Shown here piece by piece: positions 24,463 through 32,710 of a stretch of DNA of 64,000 nucleotides (position 1 is the first letter of the stretch; every line of letters starts with the position of its first letter). Position numbers and translations under genes: made by a program. This stretch comes from Bdellovibrio sp. ArHS (GTDB lineage: Bacteria > Bdellovibrionota > Bdellovibrionia > Bdellovibrionales > Bdellovibrionaceae): positions 172,168 to 236,167 of the forward strand of contig NZ_JTEV01000016.1 of the NCBI RefSeq assembly GCF_000786105.1, in the 5' to 3' direction. The notes beneath the pieces were generated by a model. The model had not been told where the DNA came from and made no database searches. It saw nothing but the letters and a program-made list of their open reading frames with translations.

Positions 24463-25179
24463 TTAGAACGCGTAACCGACGCGGACAAGGGCATGGGGAA
24501 GAACTTGTTCGCCAAGCTTCTCTGCGATATCCACGACATCCTGCTTGTTCTTGATATATTCAGGATCATTGATGACTACAGGATCCGTCGTACCGTCTTC
24601 GACATCCACTTTTTTGGAAATAGGAATCTGAGCGCCCAATTCGACGCCGAAATTAAGCCCCGAATTGAATTGCCAGAACCAACCCACCTTCGGCGTAACG
24701 AAAGTGTTGCCAATTTTTACTTTGGGTGTGACAGATTGTCCGCTGTAAGACGCGGTCTTTTTGGCTTCTACACCTTGTGTTCCCACAGCGCCGGCAATAT
24801 AAAAGGAGCTTGTGAACGGGTGATAGCGACCTTCTAGGGCAAAACTGCCTAAACTGATCTCTTCTTTGTCGTTTTCTTCATCTTTCGGCTTGTAAGAAAA
24901 ACCACCCACATCCAAAGCGACCGCCCAGGTTTTTGATTGATCTAAAAACTCGACGCCGAAGTTCAAAACATGGGGCAGACCCAATCCACCATAAACACCC
25001 CAAAGGTTGCGTGGCCACTGGCTGTGATCAGAAGGAGGTGCCTCTGGCGTCATTTCCGGAGCGGCGGCTTCAGGCTCACTCGAAGTGGGTGTGGTTGTCT
25101 CTGGCTTTGTCTCTTGCGCGAAAGCAGAGGTGGTTATTAAAAGGGCTGTCATTGTTGAAATAAGCATTTTGTTTAGCAT
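24463..25179 (-). CDS. Outer-membrane beta-barrel protein
   Basis: A 238-residue product with a signal peptide (LISTMTALLITTSAFAQ), a Pro/Glu/Thr-rich linker (about 22-55), then repeated amphipathic strands with Gly and aromatic residues (LWGVYGGLGLPHVLNFGVEFL, WAVALDVGGFSYKP, GRYHPFTSSFYIAGAVGTQG, VGWFWQFNSGLNFGVELGAQIPI). It ends in aromatic VRVGYAF, the C-terminal Phe signal for the BAM machinery. A small eight-strand barrel is likely; function unknown. It stands alone, 34 bases beyond the cbb3 operon's last gene. Confidence 0.75.
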   Translation of the reverse strand: MLNKMLISTMTALLITTSAFAQETKPETTTPTSSEPEAAAPEMTPEAPPSDHSQWPRNLWGVYGGLGLPHVLNFGVEFLDQSKTWAVALDVGGFSYKPKDEENDKEEISLGSFALEGRYHPFTSSFYIAGAVGTQGVEAKKTASYSGQSVTPKVKIGNTFVTPKVGWFWQFNSGLNFGVELGAQIPISKKVDVEDGTTDPVVINDPEYIKNKQDVVDIAEKLGEQVLPHALVRVGYAF

Positions 25180-25212
25180 AGGACTTTAAGTGTAAACAAA
25201 GCGTTGCCGGAT

Positions 25213-25842
25213 TCAATGGAAAAACATGAAACTGGCAAGGGAGTAAAGTCCAGACGCGACCAAGATTCCCCCCGCAATTTTCTGATGACGAAGTCCCGCG
25301 TGATCAATCGTGGTGCGCACCATTGACGGAACGGCACTCAAGGTGGGAAGGCCTCCCAGCCAAAAAAGTCCCATCGTCAAAGCGCCCGCCCACGGACTTT
25401 TGGTGGCGACGGCGGCCAGTACATAGGTGTAAAGCCAGCCGCAGGGAAGAAAGGCCGTCAGAATGCCGACGACAAAACCCGAGCGACTTAGAAAGCGTCC
25501 TTGAATTTTTTTGATAAGAGGCAGAACGAAGTGAGAGGCGGGGAATTTTAAACTGGCCGGCAAGATCATCGAAAGTCCGTACAGTATTAAAACCGCCGCT
25601 AGCAGAGATGTGCCTATCGCCCGAAACAAGGACCAGTCATTCTGCAGAAACAGCTGTCCTAGATATCCCGCCAAGGCCCCCAAAAGGGTGTAAGCCAAGC
25701 CTCTTCCCAAGTTGTAAGCTAACAAAGATCGTCGTGCGCTCATCAAGCTGGCGATCGGGCCACACATCGCAGCACAATGCCAGCTTCCGAAGAAGCTGGC
25801 GGAAAGAATTCCCAGTGCTAGAAGAAGTGTGCTGGTGGTCAT
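25213..25842 (-). CDS. TauE/SafE-like (DsbD_2 superfamily) membrane protein of the cbb3 operon
   Basis: A 209-residue protein with six membrane helices. It opens with SFFGSWHCAAMCGPIASL, whose HC-x3-CGP is the motif common to this branch found beside ccoGHIS genes; the paired cysteines may bind copper or take part in thiol chemistry. A second half-site is GILTAFLPCGWLYTYVLAA. It is the last cistron of the oxidase operon and its ATG overlaps the ccoG stop by one base (TAATG). A role in oxidase assembly is inferred from context, not proven. Confidence 0.82.
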   Translation of the reverse strand: MTTSTLLLALGILSASFFGSWHCAAMCGPIASLMSARRSLLAYNLGRGLAYTLLGALAGYLGQLFLQNDWSLFRAIGTSLLAAVLILYGLSMILPASLKFPASHFVLPLIKKIQGRFLSRSGFVVGILTAFLPCGWLYTYVLAAVATKSPWAGALTMGLFWLGGLPTLSAVPSMVRTTIDHAGLRHQKIAGGILVASGLYSLASFMFFH

Positions 25843-27236
25843 TACTTAGGTCCTACTAAGATCAGCTCCCGACTGCTATTCAGAGATTTTTCAGGACCGA
25901 CATCTTGGATTTCAATTGTGGTTTTAATCTTACCACTGTCTTTGAAAAGAGCCGGAGGAATTCGCACAAAGAAGTACCATTCACGACTGTCGCCTGGCTT
26001 CAGAGCCAAAGGGTTTTCGGCGACACTGAACTCGACGCCTTTTTTCAAAAGCTCCTCTTCCAGACTCAGTTTATAAAGAGCCTCTTTGCCGCTTTGATTT
26101 TGAATATGAATGCGGAATTGGTTCAGGATCATTTCCTGCTCATTATTTTTCACAAATGAGTAAGGTAGTCCCGCGCCTCGCAGAACGGTGAAGTGCGCAG
26201 AATCTCGGGTGCCGATCGCCCATGAAAGGCCCGCCACTAAGACAGCGATTGCTGTCATGTAAATCAAAGAGCGTGGTTTTTTCAGTTGGATGGGGCTGCC
26301 ATCCAGGGTGTCATAGCGAATAAGGCCTTTGGGCTTTTTCACTTTTTCCATGATTTCATCGCAAGCATCGATACAGGCGGTGCAGGCGATACACTCCATT
26401 TGTAAGCCGTTACGAATATCAATTCCCGTCGGGCAAACTTGCACACAACGATTGCAGGCCACACAGTCGCCGACTTTGTCTTTGGTCGGCGTGCCTTTAC
26501 GGGGCTCACCGCGTTTTTCGTCATAGACGACGGCCATGGATTTACTGTCTAAAAGAACGGATTGAATACGTCCATAAGGACACATGATGACGCAGAACTG
26601 TTCACGGAACCAGGCGAAATCAAAAAGCACCAGTGCCGTGAAGAAGGCGACCAACAGAAAGTACGTTGGATTTTGGAAAGGACTGTTTTGCACCATCTCC
26701 ATCAAGTCACGCGAGCCCACGAAGTAGGCCATAAAGCTGTGACCGATTAAAGAGGAGGCGACAAAGAACAAGAACCACTTTAACGAAACCTTGCGAAACT
26801 TCGCAAAGGACATGGGGGCATCGCGCAGACGTCGTCTTTCGATGTAGGAACCTTCCACCCACTGTTCAATGCGACGGAAGACGCCGTCAATAAAGACGGT
26901 TTGCGGGCAAGCCCAGCCACACCAGACCCGTCCCCAAATGGAGGTCACGAAGGCTAATCCTAAAGTCAGCGTGCCTAAGACAAAGAATAAAAGGGGAGCG
27001 TCGTGTGAGCGGAAAAGAATCCCGAAAAGTGCAAATTCTCTTTTCGGGATATCGATCAGAATTGTCTGGTGACCGTTGATGGTCGTCCAAGGCAAAAGCA
27101 GAAAAATCACTAACAAAACACACTGGCTCCAGGTGCGATGCCTTCGAAAAAATCCGCGAACTTCAGCGGGAATTAAGTAAAGGCGATCGCCATTTTCATC
27201 AACACTTGTCAGTTTTCCTGGATCCAGTCTGTTCAT
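25842..27236 (-). CDS. ccoG: Cytochrome c oxidase accessory protein CcoG
   Basis: A 464-residue membrane ferredoxin (FixG/CcoG/RdxA). About five membrane helices are visible, and a double 4Fe-4S binding region reads CVACNRCVQVCPTGIDI and CIACTACIDACDEI. The upstream motifs WCGWACPQTVF and FREQFCVIMCPYGR are typical. The C-terminal periplasmic immunoglobulin-like domain follows residue 330. CcoG reduces Cu2+ to Cu+ for insertion into cbb3 oxidase. It starts nine bases after ccoP and overlaps the next gene by one base. Confidence 0.96.
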   Translation of the reverse strand: MNRLDPGKLTSVDENGDRLYLIPAEVRGFFRRHRTWSQCVLLVIFLLLPWTTINGHQTILIDIPKREFALFGILFRSHDAPLLFFVLGTLTLGLAFVTSIWGRVWCGWACPQTVFIDGVFRRIEQWVEGSYIERRRLRDAPMSFAKFRKVSLKWFLFFVASSLIGHSFMAYFVGSRDLMEMVQNSPFQNPTYFLLVAFFTALVLFDFAWFREQFCVIMCPYGRIQSVLLDSKSMAVVYDEKRGEPRKGTPTKDKVGDCVACNRCVQVCPTGIDIRNGLQMECIACTACIDACDEIMEKVKKPKGLIRYDTLDGSPIQLKKPRSLIYMTAIAVLVAGLSWAIGTRDSAHFTVLRGAGLPYSFVKNNEQEMILNQFRIHIQNQSGKEALYKLSLEEELLKKGVEFSVAENPLALKPGDSREWYFFVRIPPALFKDSGKIKTTIEIQDVGPEKSLNSSRELILVGPK

Positions 27237-27245
27237 ATATACAAC

Positions 27246-27812
27246 CTATTTTAGATAATCCTCTACCGCTTCGCCTTGAGGTTCTTTTCCTTTTACGGCT
27301 GAGCCTTTTTTGGAAAGAATGTAGGCGCTGACAGCATAGAGTTCTTCTTTTTTAAGGACAGGGCCCCATGGTGGCATACCTTTGTCAGCAACGCCATCAC
27401 GGATCACCTTCACGATGTCCATGCGCGTGCCTTTTCCATGAATCCAGAACTTGTCCACAAGGTTAGGGCCAATCATACCCTCAAGTTGTTGACCATGGCA
27501 GGCGGCGCATTTTGCCGCGAATTGAGCAGCCCCTACTTCAAGCAGGCCGTCCTTTTTAAACTCTTGCGCCAAGGACTCTTCTGTTTCCAGAGGAGCCGAA
27601 GTCTGGGCTTGGGATTGCGTTTTTTGAATTTCCGCCATCGCCACTTTCAATTCGTCTTGCAGGGTCTGACCGCCGGCAAGTTCATAGTGAACATAATAGA
27701 TGAACGCGAAAATAATGGTTAGAAAGAACGTCCACAACCACCACGTTGGTAGGGGATTGTCGTGTTCGATGATGCCATCATATTCGTGAAACTTTTGTTC
27801 TTGGTCGCTCAT
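27246..27812 (-). CDS. ccoP: cbb3 oxidase subunit CcoP, short single-haem form
   Basis: The N-terminal FixP-type segment is clear (EYDGIIEHDNPLPTWWLWTFFLTIIFAFIYYVHYEL), with one membrane helix. Only one CxxCH is present (KCAACHGQ), with a distal Met in KGMPPWG. At 188 residues it is much shorter than the usual dihaem CcoP of about 300, so one cytochrome c domain is missing. The reading frame is intact on both sides. It overlaps ccoQ through ATGA. The protein passes electrons from periplasmic cytochrome c to CcoO/CcoN. Confidence 0.93.
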   Translation of the reverse strand: MSDQEQKFHEYDGIIEHDNPLPTWWLWTFFLTIIFAFIYYVHYELAGGQTLQDELKVAMAEIQKTQSQAQTSAPLETEESLAQEFKKDGLLEVGAAQFAAKCAACHGQQLEGMIGPNLVDKFWIHGKGTRMDIVKVIRDGVADKGMPPWGPVLKKEELYAVSAYILSKKGSAVKGKEPQGEAVEDYLK

Positions 27813-27979
27813 AAGGAATCTCCGTCAGTTAATGGCATTTGTTCCATGCGGTGATAAAGTTTATTGCTGTTCTTGCGATAGACCCACACGATGACCCCAA
27901 CGAAAAACAAGAAGAAAATCAAGAGGCCAAGGGCGGTGAGGTGTGTGTCGGTGAAAAATCTTAATCCTTCTTGTTTCAT
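27809..27979 (-). CDS. ccoQ: cbb3 oxidase small subunit CcoQ
   Basis: A 56-residue protein with one membrane helix (ALGLLIFFLFFVGVIVWVYRK) followed by a polar tail, typical of CcoQ/FixQ. The start (ATG 27979) overlaps the ccoNO stop and the stop overlaps the ccoP start, both as ATGA, so translation is chained. CcoQ stabilises the interaction of CcoP with the core oxidase. It was identified by position, length and topology. Confidence 0.88.
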   Translation of the reverse strand: MKQEGLRFFTDTHLTALGLLIFFLFFVGVIVWVYRKNSNKLYHRMEQMPLTDGDSL

Positions 27980-30099
27980 TGGCCTTTGCCTTTCTGTCCA
28001 AGGGACTGAAGATAAGCGATCAATGCGACGATTTCTTTCTTTTCAAGACCTTTAGGCGCACCGTTAGCGGCTAGATCTGCAGCGATTTCCTGCGCTTGTT
28101 TTTGCGCATGGATGTCGGCGTTAGCAACCACATCAGCTTCGTAAGGAACACCTAGTTTGTTCATCACAGAAAGTTTTTTGCGAAGAACAAGGAAGTCCGT
28201 GTCCTTTTCAACCAACCAAGGATAGTTCGGCATGATACTTTTTGGCGTCACGGCACGAGGATCAATCATATGGCTGTAGTGCCATAGATTCGGATACTTT
28301 TTGCCGACGCGAGACAAGTCTGGACCGGTACGTTTCGAACCCCATTGGAATGGGCGATCGTACATAGATTCTTCTACTGTCGACGCATTTCCATAGCGCA
28401 GAACTTCCGCAGCGATAGGACGGATCTGTTGAGAGTGGCAGACATAACAACCTTCACGGATGTAGATATCGCGACCCGCAATTTCTAGCGGAGTGTAAGG
28501 GTTAACGATATTCGCCGGATTCACATAGCGATGCAATGAAAGAGTCGGATAGATCTCGATCACAGATCCAACGGCGATGGCCAAGAAAGCCAACACAGAG
28601 AATGTCAGGCCCATGCCTTCCAGTTTTCTATGAGAACCTTCATTTTTCTCGTCGTAACCTGTTCTTTGTACTTCGACAGAAGTTGGTGCAACAGCTTTTG
28701 GAGCTTTTTGAATGGTTTTATAGATATTGTACGCCATCATGAAGTAACCGATGATGAACAATAGACCGCCTAAAGCGCGGACCCAATAAAGTGGAACGAT
28801 ACGAACCACAGTCTCGATAAAGTCAGGGTAGACCAACTGACCTTCTGGAGTGACCGCTCTCCACATCAAACCTTGCGTGATACCCGCAGTGACCATGGAG
28901 ATGTAATAAAGAAGCACACCAGTCAAACCGATCCAGAAGTGATTCTCTAATAGTTTCTTAGAGTAAAGCTCTGTCTTCCAAAGGCGTGGAACCAGATAAT
29001 AAATCATCCCGAAAGCCAAGAAACCATTCCATCCCAAAGCGCCGGAGTGCACGTGACCAACAATCCAGTCGGTGTAGTGTCCCAAAGCAGAAACGGATTT
29101 GATGGAAAGAAGTGGACCTTCGAAAGTCGACATTCCGTAGAACGTCAAAGCGGCCACGAAGAATTTGATCAAAGGTTCAGTACGCAAAAGATGCCATGAT
29201 CCTTTCAACGTCAAAAGACCGTTGATCATACCACCCCAAGATGGTGCCCAAAGCATCACAGAGAAAATCATTCCCAGTGTCTGTGCCCATTCTGGCAAAG
29301 AAGTGTAAAGCAAGTGATGCGGACCCGCCCAGATATAGATGAAGACCAATGCCCAGAAGTGGACAATCGATAGACGGTATGAATACACCGGACGATTGGC
29401 TGCTTTAGGTACATAGTAATACATCAAACCTAAGAAGGGAGTTGTTAAGAAGAAAGCCACGGCGTTGTGACCATACCACCATTGAACCAGCGCATCCTGA
29501 ATACCTGCGTAGACGGGATAGGACTGAAGCATTCCGACCGGAATCTCAATCGAGTTCACGATGTGCAGAACCGCCACGGTAATGATTGTCGCAATGTAGA
29601 ACCAGATCGCAACGTACATGTGTTTTTCACGACGTTTACGAATTGTTCCGAAGAAGTTGATCGCGAAGATCACCCATACGACCGCGATGGCGATATCAAT
29701 CGGCCACTCAAGTTCGGCGTACTCTTTGGACTGTGTGTAGCCCAAGGGCAAAGTGATCGCAGCTGAAAGAATGATCAACTGCCAGCCCCAGAAGTGCATT
29801 TTCGAAAGCACGTCTGAAAGCATGCGGGTTTTTAAAAGTCTTTGCGAGGAATGATAGATCCCGGCAAAGATCGCGTTTCCGGCAAAAGCGAAAATCGCGG
29901 CGTTCGTGTGCAGCGGACGAAGTCGACCAAACGTGATCCACTCTAAATTGGCGTTAAGTGGCCAATATGCCAACTGCAAAGCTGCGATGAGACCGAATAA
30001 GAACGCGGCACCGGCCCAAACCATGGTGGCCAAGACGAACTTCTTCACTATGTCATCATCGTAGTAAATTTTCTCGACAATACTACTGTTAGTTTTCAC
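27976..30099 (-). CDS. ccoNO: Fused cbb3 oxidase subunits I and II (CcoNO)
   Basis: A 707-residue protein joins two normally separate subunits. Residues 1 to about 470 are CcoN: twelve helices with conserved His in RPLHTNAA, WWYGHNAVAF, WAGPHHLLYT and IVGHVHSGALGWNG (haem b and CuB ligands). A linker of about 30 residues leads to CcoO (about 495-707), with one helix, then EGCYVCHSQQIRP as the haem c site and the Met in PNYPW. It starts with GTG 30099, overlapping the ccoS stop as GTGA. The enzyme reduces O2 to water at high affinity and pumps protons. Confidence 0.96.
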   Translation of the reverse strand: MKTNSSIVEKIYYDDDIVKKFVLATMVWAGAAFLFGLIAALQLAYWPLNANLEWITFGRLRPLHTNAAIFAFAGNAIFAGIYHSSQRLLKTRMLSDVLSKMHFWGWQLIILSAAITLPLGYTQSKEYAELEWPIDIAIAVVWVIFAINFFGTIRKRREKHMYVAIWFYIATIITVAVLHIVNSIEIPVGMLQSYPVYAGIQDALVQWWYGHNAVAFFLTTPFLGLMYYYVPKAANRPVYSYRLSIVHFWALVFIYIWAGPHHLLYTSLPEWAQTLGMIFSVMLWAPSWGGMINGLLTLKGSWHLLRTEPLIKFFVAALTFYGMSTFEGPLLSIKSVSALGHYTDWIVGHVHSGALGWNGFLAFGMIYYLVPRLWKTELYSKKLLENHFWIGLTGVLLYYISMVTAGITQGLMWRAVTPEGQLVYPDFIETVVRIVPLYWVRALGGLLFIIGYFMMAYNIYKTIQKAPKAVAPTSVEVQRTGYDEKNEGSHRKLEGMGLTFSVLAFLAIAVGSVIEIYPTLSLHRYVNPANIVNPYTPLEIAGRDIYIREGCYVCHSQQIRPIAAEVLRYGNASTVEESMYDRPFQWGSKRTGPDLSRVGKKYPNLWHYSHMIDPRAVTPKSIMPNYPWLVEKDTDFLVLRKKLSVMNKLGVPYEADVVANADIHAQKQAQEIAADLAANGAPKGLEKKEIVALIAYLQSLGQKGKGQ

Positions 30100-30251
30100 A
30101 ACTGTTTCCTTTCGTTGTCATCTTTCAAAATTCTGTGTGCCGGAGTCTCTAAATCGTCAAACTGTCCTTGGGACGTAGCCCAGATAAAAGCGACGACGAA
30201 ACCTATCCCCAATAAAAGGGCCATGGGAATCATGATCGTTATAATATTCAT
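30096..30251 (-). CDS. ccoS: cbb3 oxidase assembly protein CcoS
   Basis: A 51-residue protein matching the CcoS pattern: one helix (IPMALLLGIGFVVAFIWA) followed by TSQGQFDDLETPAHRIL. CcoS is needed for cofactor insertion into the oxidase. ATG 30251 overlaps the ccoI stop (ATGA) and its own stop overlaps the ccoNO GTG. Confidence 0.93.
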   Translation of the reverse strand: MNIITIMIPMALLLGIGFVVAFIWATSQGQFDDLETPAHRILKDDNERKQL

Positions 30252-32521
30252 CGGAACCCCCATAGTGATGAAAGAATGAGGGCTGCGGAACTGACCGGCA
30301 TCAAGATCGCCGCCATCATCGGATTAATGAAACCACAAAGAGCCAAAACACCGCCAGCAATATTATAAACAATGGAAATGCTGAGATTGCGTACCAGGAC
30401 GCGACGGGTTTGTTGTGCCAGATTGAAAAGATCCAAAACCGGAGTCAGCCCACCGCGAGTCAGATAGATGTCGGCGCTGTGCAGACTTAGGTCCACGCTG
30501 CCTTTAACGGCGATACCCACATCGGCACTTTTCAAACATAAAGAGTCATTGGCGCCATCACCAATCATGCAGGTGTTGGAGTACTTATCCAGGATCTGTT
30601 TTTTGTCCTCTGGAAAAAGCTCGCCGTAAGCATGTTCTTTGCGAATTCCGCAGATCTCGGCCACTTTTAGAGTGCGGTTTTTGCGGTCTCCGGAAACTAG
30701 GAAGCATTCTTTACCTTCGCGCTGTAAAGCCGAGATCGAAGCCTGAGCATCACTGCGCAAGGAATCGCTGAAGTAAAGACGGGCTAGACTTTGGCTGTTC
30801 TTAATGACCTCAATCCCGATTTCAGATTCGTGAGTGCTTTCCGCTAAATGGCGGACTTCATAGTAGTCGCCATTGACATAGCCGCGGACACCACGTCCCA
30901 ACATTTCTTCGGCTTGAACGCCAGTGCATAAAACCTTGGTGTCTGACCAGGCTTCCCGCAACGCAAAGGCCACGGGATGATATGACGCGGATTCTAGGCT
31001 GAGGATGACTCTTTTTAGATCTTCATCGATAGAACTGGGCTCACTATAAGAAAGACGCAACTGGCCTTCCGTCAATGTTCCTGTTTTATCGAAGAAGATG
31101 TTTTGCACAGTCAGAATTTTTTCAAGAATATTGGCATCCTTGATCAACAAGCCCTGACGCTGCCCCTTTCTTAAAGCCAGACCGAAAGCCAGTGGCGAAC
31201 CAAAAGCCAAAGCGCAGGGGCAGGCCAGAACGATCAAAGCCAAAGCGCGGTTGAAGCCCTCTGTCGGATTGATGGTGTAGTAAAGAGCAAAGAAAAGAAT
31301 CGCGATGGCAAAGACAGTGATAATTAACTTTTGCGCCAAGCGATCTGTAAGAGCGACGAAGGGGCTTTTCGCAGCGGCGCCATGTTCTAATTGGGCAAAG
31401 AGCTTGCCTAATTTGCTCTCTGCAAAAGAATCCTTCACCTTAACCTGGATCTCGTGTTCCAAGGGACGGGTGCCCGCCAGTAGAGTCATGTGCTGCGAAA
31501 AGACCTTCGGTAAGGATTCGCCATTAAGTAGCGACATGTCGACAGTGGCTTGCGGGGAAAGAAGCTCGCAGTCGGCGGGGATGTTTTGGTCTCTTTGAAT
31601 CAGCAGGATCTGATCCTTTTCAATATGCTCCCAGGGGACGCTGCGTTCTTCGCCATTTTCAAGACAGATATAGCGTTCATTTTTGAAAAAAGTTTTCAGA
31701 TGCGAAGAAGAAAGATGCGTTTGTTGAACACGTTTCAAAAGATAACGAGCCGAAAGAATAAAGAACAGAAAACTCGCGGTGCTGTCATAATAGATATGAC
31801 CTTCGCCGCGAATCAGACTGTAAGTGGAAAGAATGAAACCGGACAGCATCGCGATGACGATGGGTAAGTCGACATTCACCACTTTATATTTCAAGGTGTT
31901 CCATGCCCCTCGATAAAACGGCACCGCGCTATAAAATAGGATCGGAAGGAAAAGGAAGAAGCTCAACCAGTTAAAAACATCCGCCCAGCCACCCGCTAAG
32001 CCGGCATAGACCGGGATGACAAAAAGCATGGTGTTTCCGGCGCAAAAACCTGCGACCGCGATTCTTTTTAAGAAGGCGCGATTTTCCGCTTTAAATCTTT
32101 CAGTGACATGATCCTGTGCTGAAAGTAGGGAGGGCGAATACCCCAGCTCTTTAATGACGTAAGCAATCTGAGCCAAAGAGGCCTCGGGTTTTACTTTAAC
32201 GGCCACTGTGGATTGGGCAAAGTTCACGCGGGCGGTTTCCACCCCCGGATAAAATTCAGGCAGATTTTCTAAGAGATGCACACAGGAAGAGCAGTGCAAG
32301 CCTTCGGCATAAAACAAATAGTCAAATTCACTTTGGTCGTTGTGGCGATAGATGTCTTTAAAATCCTTTTGATCAAGATAGGCGTACGGATTCGCCGCTT
32401 TTGTTACCACCGGAAAGGCACCCACCTGAGTAGCTAAGACTTCGCAAGCACGACAGCAATACGGCCCCGCATTCGTGGGGGTCGCACAATATTGACAGGG
32501 GCTCAGGGTGGCTAGAGACAT
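30248..32521 (-). CDS. ccoI: Copper-exporting P1B-ATPase CcoI
   Basis: From ATG 32521 (nine bases after AAGGAG; an upstream ATG at 32530 lies too close) the protein has 757 residues. It begins with a Cys-rich zinc-finger-like segment (CQYCATPTNAGPYCCRAC), then a heavy-metal domain with GLHCSSCVH. The transport helix carries CPCAL, the phosphorylation site is DKTGT, and the hinge is GDGANDSLCL. CcoI moves Cu+ across the membrane for the oxidase. It is the first cistron of the operon. The FNR-like palindrome lies about 50 bases upstream. Confidence 0.96.
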   Translation of the reverse strand: MSLATLSPCQYCATPTNAGPYCCRACEVLATQVGAFPVVTKAANPYAYLDQKDFKDIYRHNDQSEFDYLFYAEGLHCSSCVHLLENLPEFYPGVETARVNFAQSTVAVKVKPEASLAQIAYVIKELGYSPSLLSAQDHVTERFKAENRAFLKRIAVAGFCAGNTMLFVIPVYAGLAGGWADVFNWLSFFLFLPILFYSAVPFYRGAWNTLKYKVVNVDLPIVIAMLSGFILSTYSLIRGEGHIYYDSTASFLFFILSARYLLKRVQQTHLSSSHLKTFFKNERYICLENGEERSVPWEHIEKDQILLIQRDQNIPADCELLSPQATVDMSLLNGESLPKVFSQHMTLLAGTRPLEHEIQVKVKDSFAESKLGKLFAQLEHGAAAKSPFVALTDRLAQKLIITVFAIAILFFALYYTINPTEGFNRALALIVLACPCALAFGSPLAFGLALRKGQRQGLLIKDANILEKILTVQNIFFDKTGTLTEGQLRLSYSEPSSIDEDLKRVILSLESASYHPVAFALREAWSDTKVLCTGVQAEEMLGRGVRGYVNGDYYEVRHLAESTHESEIGIEVIKNSQSLARLYFSDSLRSDAQASISALQREGKECFLVSGDRKNRTLKVAEICGIRKEHAYGELFPEDKKQILDKYSNTCMIGDGANDSLCLKSADVGIAVKGSVDLSLHSADIYLTRGGLTPVLDLFNLAQQTRRVLVRNLSISIVYNIAGGVLALCGFINPMMAAILMPVSSAALILSSLWGFR

Positions 32522-32571
32522 TTTCGTCATCTCCTTTTGCCTTCACTTTGCGGAAAATGACAAAATGAAAA

Positions 32572-32587
32572 TATGATGAGGATCATA
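32572..32587. promoter_or_regulatory. FNR-like operator upstream of the cbb3 operon
   Basis: TATGAT-GAGG-ATCATA is a perfect 6-base inverted repeat with a 4-base spacer. The core TGAT-N4-ATCA equals the inner part of the FNR box (TTGAT-N4-ATCAA). It is centred 58 bases before the ccoI start. cbb3 operons are commonly activated by FNR-type proteins at low oxygen. Confidence 0.55.
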
Positions 32588-32608
32588 ACAGTTAAAAAAT
32601 GAGGGAAT

Positions 32609-32634
32609 CAATTGTGAACAAATCGTGACAATTG
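32609..32634. promoter_or_regulatory. Inverted repeat between ccoI and ilvE
   Basis: CAATTGT (32609-32615) and ACAATTG (32628-32634) are perfectly inverted with a 12-base spacer. The location between divergent starts suggests an operator or promoter element, but no regulator can be named. Confidence 0.3.
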
Positions 32635-32688
32635 TTTCAATTTGAACGGCGGGTGGACAAAAGTGCATCAATTGGTTGCGCCTCCTGC

Positions 32689-32710
32689 CTGCTCATGATT
32701 TATTGAGCAG
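32689..32710 (+). promoter_or_regulatory. Hairpin abutting the ilvE start codon
   Basis: CTGCTCA (32689-32695) pairs perfectly with TGAGCAG (32704-32710), and the ATG begins at the next base. The only Shine-Dalgarno-like bases (GAGCAG) are in the 3' arm, so the stem could restrain translation. Confidence 0.35.

Noticed and set aside
27246..27812. ccoP as a truncated pseudogene
   Set aside because: Start and stop are clean, both ends fit the operon spacing, and the single haem domain is complete with its Met ligand. A short form is more likely than decay.
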